DNA from: Bathymodiolus brooksi
Lineage: Eukaryota > Mollusca > Bivalvia > Mytilida > Modiolidae
Length of the DNA: 64,000 nt
Assembly (NCBI GenBank): GCA_963680875.1
Contig: OY804575.1
Location: 106,548,505-106,612,504, forward strand
Direction of reading: 5' to 3'
Part shown: positions 58,325-64,000 of the stretch, piece after piece
Layout of the letters: each line of letters starts with the position of its first letter
Numbering within the stretch: the first letter of the stretch is position 1
Notes under the pieces: model-generated
Database searches by the model: none
Seen by the model: the letters and a program-made list of their open reading frames with translations, nothing else
What the model was told of the DNA's origin: nothing
Program-made: the position numbers and the translations under genes

Positions 58325-59342
58325 GTTTATATAACATACCGTACATTTCAATATTATAGCAAATTAAAATAGTCTTATTGTCAGTATTAATCATAAAAAC
58401 AATCGTCTGACGTTTGTAACTGCATACATGTATTTCTAGATATATAAACAAAATTATTTCATACAAGCTATGGTTTATATTTACATAAAATACATAATAT
58501 TATGCATAATACATATGTAAATCGATTAGGTTGACAAATCATAAGTTAATGTGCAATGTCGCACGTCGAACACACTTGCTCTCCTATGGGTTTTATAAAA
58601 CAGGAAGAAAATTGTTTAAATCCTTTAGGTGTTAGACTATTTTTTTTATAAAGTTTCATTGCAGAGTTAAATTTGTATTCCCTCGCACATGGTGGGCTGG
58701 AGATGTGTCAAAGTCCTCCGCATGGCTCTCCTTTATTTGGCCAGTCCCAGTATTGCTATTTATGATATAAGATAGGCATTTTTCTTAGATTGTGATCAAA
58801 TTAAACAGGGAATTTGCCTAAGAAATAGTTTTGCTCAGTTCAAAACTGAAAATAATCAGACTGTGTTTTTTTGGAAAGCGATTTTTGTTTTAGGATTTAT
58901 AAATTTATCCATTGGTCATTACACTACATGATTTACTGTTCCTAACTTTTGATAATAGTCTACAATACAAATTGGCTATTAGGAAGGCCTTGACTCAGGT
59001 CGACACAAAGCAATATCCGTATGTTATATTTGTTTTGTGAATAAAACAATAGGATTTTCAAATCCGTCCATATTTAACGACATGGCATGAGCAATAACTA
59101 TTGAACTAGCCCCCCTCGTCAGAGTGATGTGCCTCCACATGTTTTTTTCTATAATGTTTTATATCAGATAAGAATATTACAGCAAAGGCTAAGATTTATT
59201 ATTTCATCTTGGTAGATGTGTGCTATTAAATTGAAAAACAAAAACTATCTTACCGTCGGATCAAATACAAAATAAAATATAGATATCGTAGAAAAAGGAA
59301 AATGTGATACCCCTAGGACACATACGAGGATATAATTAATTA
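58325..59342. other. downstream of locus 3 exon 8, no feature seen
   Basis: A+T-rich; no exon, repeat or transposon end recognised apart from the TA target site at 59341-59342. Confidence 0.5.
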
Positions 59343-60999
59343 CATGATTTACTGATTAATTGTACAAAATTTTATCACAGTACATGCTTAAATAATTGTA
59401 TGCCGTCAATTTAAAAATCAATAGTCACTCACACCCGGAGCACGGCAAAAATACCACATAACATGCGAGTCGCTGTTTTTAATTTTTGTTTTTCTAAGTA
59501 TCAAACTCCGCGCAAATTCACCTGAAACTTAAACTATGACGTCGACAATACTCTTGACGTTACACCTGCTAAATTTGAAAAGTCAAAGTTTCGAAATGGC
59601 TGAGAAATCTGGATTTGAAACGCTGAAGACAGGATCGGCATTACTAAAAAATGGGACGTTTGCGGAAAAGGTGGAGCAGCGGGCGGTGATAAAGTTTTGC
59701 GTGGACATCGGAAAAACGCCAACAGATACGCACAAGTTCTTAAAACAGTCAGAGAAACATAGTAAAGTAAGCCGTTCATTAATATTCAAGTGGCACAAAA
59801 GGTTTGCGGACAGAAGAGACAGTTTAGCAGACGATGAGCGGGAAGGCAGACCATCTTTTAGAGAATCCGATGCTGTAAACAATGAAGTTCGGGACGTTAT
59901 TAACGTTGATCGGCGGCTAGCAGTCCGTGAAGTTGCAGATAAATGTGGAATTTCTAAGACTACAGCGCACTAAATTTTAGGAAATGATTTAAATATGAAC
60001 CGAGTATGTGCTAGATGGGTACCGCAAATTCTTACAGCTGCACATTTAACAAAAAGAGTGAAATTGTCAAAACAATTTATCAAAAAAGTTAATCGTGGTG
60101 GCATAAGATTTCTAGACCGAATAATTACAACCGACGAAAGCTGGTTCCACTACTATGATCCGGAAACTAAGCAACAGTCAAGTCAGTGGAAAAACTGTAA
60201 CTCTCCTCCACCAAAAAAGGCAAAAATAACCAAATCACTGGGAAAGAATATGTTTATTCTCTTTATGGACAGGACAGGAATGCTACTGACACACGCTGTT
60301 CCCCGTGGCCACACTGTCAATTCTGAATACTACTCCAAGGTAATAAACATAATAATTACTTTTGAAATTAATGAATTAATTATTTTCCCTGTAAATTTAA
60401 ACTAATATAATAAACATTTCAAAAATGTGCTCATCTGAAAGAGTTAATTTTATATTATCAATTCGATTTTATTTTATAGATGCAATACGGTAAAAAGTCT
60501 GTTTATCTTGTTAGGTACTGAGGCGAGATTTGGTACAAGCTCTGAGAAAGAAACGTCCTTATTTAGCTGCCAATCTAGACCAAGATAATGCACCGGCACA
60601 TACTTCCCAAACAACTCAACTAGAATTAGATTTACTTGGATTCGAGTGTCTGAAGCATCCTCCATACAGCCCTGACTTAGCGCCAATGGATTTTGCAGTA
60701 TTTCCGTACATTAAATCATTTCTCCGTGGACAGAGGTTCGATGATTTACCGGAACTAAGACAGGAAGTAACAATTTGAGAAAATATTTGATGACTGGTTA
60801 AAGAGATGTAAGAAATGTGTTGAGTTGAACGGAGACTACGTCGAGAAAAGTTAACTTTTACTACTGTTGACGTCGTTGAACGTCAGGATTTTTTTCCGTG
60901 CTCCGGGTGTGAGTTTCTATTGATTTTTAAATTGACGGAAATACGATTATTTAAGCATGTACTGTGATAAAATTTTGTACAATTAATCAGTAAATCATG
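59343..60999 (+). mobile_element. mariner element with about 110-bp inverted repeats
   Basis: TA target duplications at 59341-59342 and 61000-61001 flank ends that read catgatttactgattaattg on the left and its complement on the right. The match runs on for about 110 bases to the acccggagcacgg block, far longer than the usual 30 or so of mariner. The 1,657-bp element contains a broken transposase with an intron-like insertion. The two ends differ at only about half a dozen positions, so the insertion is fairly recent. Confidence 0.88.
59596..60854 (+). pseudogene. mariner transposase (DD34D), broken
   Basis: ATG at 59596 (MAEKSGFETL) is preferred to the one at 59536. Part 1 holds the paired helix-turn-helix (FCVDIGKTPTDT; SRSLIFKWHKRF; DDEREGRP). 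A TAA at 59971-59973 breaks the frame after KTTAH. The catalytic part follows: TTDESWFHYYDPE (first Asp), LDQDNAPAHTS (second Asp), PPYSPDLAPMDF (third Asp), so the DD34D triad is kept. Bases 60340-60514 look like an intron (AAG|GTAATA to TTGTTAG|GTACTG) whose removal joins SEYYSK to VLRRD. A second lesion, a one-base shift near 60775, separates LRQEVTI from the last stretch ending at 60854. Confidence 0.85.
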
Positions 61000-61533
61000 T
61001 AGTTATTGTATATAATTTTGCAACTGTATTGAGACTTGGTTGAAATGCAACCGTTGACTTTTTAACCATCAAATAATAGTTGTATTGTAGACCGGTATAT
61101 CGATAATTTGTTGAGTAATAATTGTGGTAAGTAAATTAAAAACAAACGATTTGATTTGGCTACTTATATGTCATGGCATTTTATTACTTCAACAACACAT
61201 ATTGTCAACAAATAACAACAAGTTGACGATGGATCACTGAAGGGTATACCAATCAGTGCAACAAAACAAGCTGCTTGGGCCAACCAGAGCAGCAAAGTTG
61301 ATAAATTTCGCCAAATTAGCATGGCAAATGTTATTTGCCATGCTAATCAGCCAAACAATTTATCGAAAGCAATGACATATAAGCATAACTATTTCATTAC
61401 AAATCAATATACCAACTATCCATTTTCATTTCCAAATTTAATTGTCAATAAATTCGCATTATACATCATCTAAATATCAACTTCAACATCATGTTCAACA
61501 TTTATATCATCATCATTATCAATATGTACATAA
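61000..61533. other. flank between mariner and the recombinase element
   Basis: A hairpin lies at about 61316-61352 (attagcatggcaaat, gtt, atttgccatgctaat). It may belong to the terminal repeats of the element to its right, but the element end could not be fixed. Confidence 0.5.
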
Positions 61534-62160
61534 TCAATCAACACTCATGTGCTCCATTGGATAAACATTACAATTTGGATATCTCAGAAATTGAAACAAG
61601 GCCTCTTGAATTGTATTAATAAATATATCCTTTCCAATGAAAGATAAATGAACACCGTCATCATCGCATAAGGCTGAATATGAATCATCAAAATCAGGAT
61701 GAGCTATAGCACAACTATTATTTTGTAATAAATATGTCCTTAAACCCCTGTTTAAACGTTTTCTTGTACGTTCCATAGCATTTGTGTTATTTGAATAACG
61801 CCATGTACGCCTAGGCAAAATATTTGAATAAGCAATCATTGATCCTGGCAACATTTTGCTAATAACATAAACAGCAAATTTCAAATGAAAAAATTATTTT
61901 CCGCAAGGATCTATACCAATATCATTTACACCACAATGTATTAGCACCATTTTTGGAATTCCAAAGCAGTTTGTCATACTATGAGCTATAGGTACTAACT
62001 CATCCCAACGCATACCAGAAATACCTGCCCATAAAACTGAATATCCCAGTACTTGTAATCCCATGTTGTGTCCTGTAAACCTGGACTTGCTATGTTTTTC
62101 TGCATGCAAAATAATGGACGAACCCAAATTCCATATATATCTTGACAATGGTAATTCTGA
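61534..62160 (-). pseudogene. SGNH hydrolase-like domain fused after the recombinase
   Basis: Follows the recombinase in the same frame: WNLGSSIILHAEKHSK (block I, Ser in GSS), WAGISGMRWDEL (block II), MVLIHCGVNDIG (block III, G-x-N-D), then, after a TAA at about 61892, ALCDDDGVHLSFIGKDIF (block V, D-x-x-H). The four blocks of SGNH/GDSL esterases are present in order. The fusion or read-through with a recombinase matches the hydrolase reported for Ngaro-type elements; its role in the element life cycle is not known. Confidence 0.75.
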
Positions 62161-63102
62161 AATAACAAGTGAATTACCAACCCTTTTCAAATGAATCAAA
62201 TCATTGTGTCTATTCTTATATCTTTTATAAGATTCCGATTTCCATCTACCCATAGTCATTATTTCGTCATCGGATTTACCCATTTTTGCTGCATGCGTTG
62301 CAGCCCCTATGCGGAAAAAATGTGTGTTATAGTCATTCTCATTATAACCCAAAAATTTCGGTGCCGATTTAGGAATAATAGTTACTTGATATCTAGTAAC
62401 CTTCTCATGATTGAAATGACAAAAGAATGACCCGTTTATGCTTGGCCGAACTGATAAATATTGATGTAACTGATCATATAAAGACAGATTGACAAATTCA
62501 GAATTTAAAACAAGCCTGGTTTTTAAACCGTATTGATCAGTTTTGGAAGAATTAATAGTAACCGAAACACTTTTGTCGGTATGATTCAATATAACATCAC
62601 GTGTTTGTATAACATGAGAGGATTTTCCCGATTCAACAGTTTCTCCAATTCTTAAAAAGGCACGGAATGCAAGGACAAAAACAGCTGAAAAAAGTTTGAC
62701 CTCGTATGTCGAATTGCATATTTGTTTTTTGTGGCAGCATTCTGATTATATCAGCAAGTATCTCGACAGTTATTGGCCTTCTGATGTCAGCACGCTTATA
62801 TGTTTTAGACATACCTTTCAATAATTTTTTGACTATAAATGAGTCGGTACTGTCAGTAAGATTATTCATTTTCATTTTTAAAACCAATAGCTGCTATATA
62901 AGATTTGGCAGTATTTGGCGAGTAGGAATTTTTTGCCAAATAAACAAAGTTTATTAGATGTGAAAACTGGCCAAGCCTTTTCGAGGTCATAATTTTTTCT
63001 AATTTTTTCAAATGATTTTTCAGTATTAGCATATACATTCCATGTGTTAACAGATAAAGAATTTTCAACTAAATTGACAAAGTCGATTTTAAAAGGCTCC
63101 AA
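61894..63102 (-). pseudogene. tyrosine recombinase of the Ngaro-like element
   Basis: The N-terminal core-binding part reads VENSLSVNTWNVYANTEKSF and, after a frame change, INFVYLAKNSYSPNTAKSYI. Another shift leads to KKLLKGMSKTYKRADIRRPI. The catalytic domain has the first Arg region (LAFRAFLRIGE, in yet another frame near 62650), HFFRIGAATHAA (the His-x-x-Arg pair) and GRWKSESYKRY (Trp and the nucleophile Tyr). All catalytic residues can be found but three frame changes separate them. It performs circular or linear DNA insertion without the DDE chemistry in active relatives. Confidence 0.8.
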
Positions 63103-64000
63103 AATTCGATGGGAACTGCAGTTGGAAAGGTATCTGCTTCCGGTGCCAATTCTTTGAATTTTTGAAATTGATCACGAGAAAGGGCATCAGCAACACAGTT
63201 ATTGGCAGACGAAATATGAAAAGCTTTCATATGGAAATGTCCCATCATTGATCTATAAACTATAAACCTCAACAAATGCATTACTCATGGAGATTTGGAT
63301 GACTTCGAGTTCAACACTGTAACAACTGCTAGGTTGTCAACATGAAAAGCAATTTTCTTTCTTTTAAATACACGATCCCATAAAAACACTGACAAAGCAA
63401 TAGGAATCATTTCTAAAAAGGTAATATCTTTTAAAATATCAGCATGATACCACTCACTTGGCCACTGTAAAATAGACCATTTCCCAAATAAGTAACACCA
63501 ACATCCTTTTCCCATGCCACCAGCACTGTCAGTAAACAGTTGAATATCAAAATTAGACAGCCATGTATCATCAAGAATAAAAGATGTCCCGTTAAAATTT
63601 TCAACAAACATTTCCATATCATCAAGTCATTAAATATTTCTTTTGTAATTCTGATTAAATGAAATGGCTTTTTTGCTTTTGATGTAGCCATGTATAAACG
63701 CCTACTAAACCCTCTGCCTGCTGGAATAGCCCTTGTGCAAAATGCAAGAACTCCACTTAAAGACTGAAGTTTTTTCAATGTTACTTTTTTAGAAAAGGCA
63801 ACTTATCTAATCAGAACTAGTAGTTCTTTCATTTTCTTTTTTGAAATTTTTACAATCATCTCCCGAGTATCAATTGTCAAACCTAAATATTCCATGACAC
63901 AAGTGGGGCCTTCAGTCTTTTCATCAGCAATTGGCACTTGTAATTTCTTACATATATTTATAAAAGTAGTCATTAGTGACTGACAATCATTTGAATTGGC
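63069..64000 (-). pseudogene. reverse transcriptase / RNase H region of the Ngaro-like element
   Basis: From the right edge: PIADEKTEGPTCVMEYLGLT (the late palm/thumb part of the reverse transcriptase), a stop, then LQSLSGVLAFCTRAIPAGR (connection), then after a frame change near 63615 the RNase H part: LFTDSAGGMGKG (first Asp), LEMIPIALSVFLW (Glu), FHVDNLAVVTVL (second Asp), and NNCVADALSRDQ (last Asp). A TGA at about 63283 stands where a Trp codon is expected. It copies element RNA into DNA and removes the RNA strand in family members that are active. Confidence 0.8.

Larger units (their letters stand above)
61534..64000 (-). mobile_element. Ngaro/DIRS-like retroelement, decayed, running off the right edge
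   Basis: Read on the minus strand from the right edge: the end of a reverse transcriptase, an RNase H, a tyrosine recombinase and an SGNH hydrolase. This order, with a tyrosine recombinase in place of an integrase and a hydrolase domain after it, is known from Ngaro-type elements of invertebrates. Several stop codons and frame changes show it is dead. Its 5' part lies beyond base 64000. Confidence 0.82.

Overview
This is an A+T-rich piece of an animal nuclear genome, most likely from a marine bivalve mollusc of the mussel type. The reasons are short exons with GT-AG splice sites scattered through long introns, a fucolectin-like plus cysteine-rich EGF-like receptor ectodomain, a receptor tyrosine phosphatase (RPTP) tail, tRNA-derived SINEs, and many DNA-transposon, LTR and tyrosine-recombinase element fragments. 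The species is inferred; no marker gene fixes it.

The backbone is a tandem array of three related receptor loci, all on the + strand. Locus 1 (left edge to 5206) contributes only the last exons of an RPTP: the C-terminal half of a second, degenerate phosphatase domain, ending in a stop codon. Locus 2 (11925-24248, with possible tail exons at 26590 and 28728) and locus 3 (41906-58324) both begin with a signal-peptide exon, then two exons of a fucolectin-like (F5/8-type) domain, then EGF-like exons. All introns are phase 1. Locus 3 is open in every exon seen: signal peptide, lectin-like domain, a 12-Cys module and four 8-Cys modules, about 430 residues. It runs out before any membrane segment or phosphatase domain. 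Locus 2 is a decayed, unprocessed duplicate. It has nonsense codons in the signal peptide, exon 3 and exon 4, a lost splice acceptor, single-base deletions in exons 4 and 8, and no counterpart of exon 7. Introns and flanks also match between the loci, so the copies arose by segmental duplication.

The spaces between and inside the loci are filled with mobile DNA. From left to right these are: a 0.7-kb dispersed repeat with a long hairpin (also at 29.7 kb); two almost identical tRNA-like modules flanking a relic of a DDE transposon; a foldback element; fragments of one reverse transcriptase family (8.0 and 18.2 kb); a tandem array in intron 5 of locus 2; and a 35-bp minisatellite at 28.8 kb. 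They continue with a 2-kb Ginger/KRBA2-like integrase element (31.9-33.9 kb), a Tc1/IS630-like DDE transposase (34.9-36.0 kb, minus strand), a solo 5' LTR with a broken gag (38.1-39.5 kb), a 2-kb TTAA-flanked element inside intron 1 of locus 3, a complete but broken mariner with unusually long inverted repeats (59.34-61.00 kb), and a decayed Ngaro/DIRS-like element with a tyrosine recombinase and SGNH hydrolase domain running off the right edge (61.5-64.0 kb, minus strand).

No rRNA gene, CRISPR array or credible functional tRNA gene was seen. The most interesting signal is the receptor array, with one live-looking ectodomain beside a rotting sister, plus several transposons with unusual structure.
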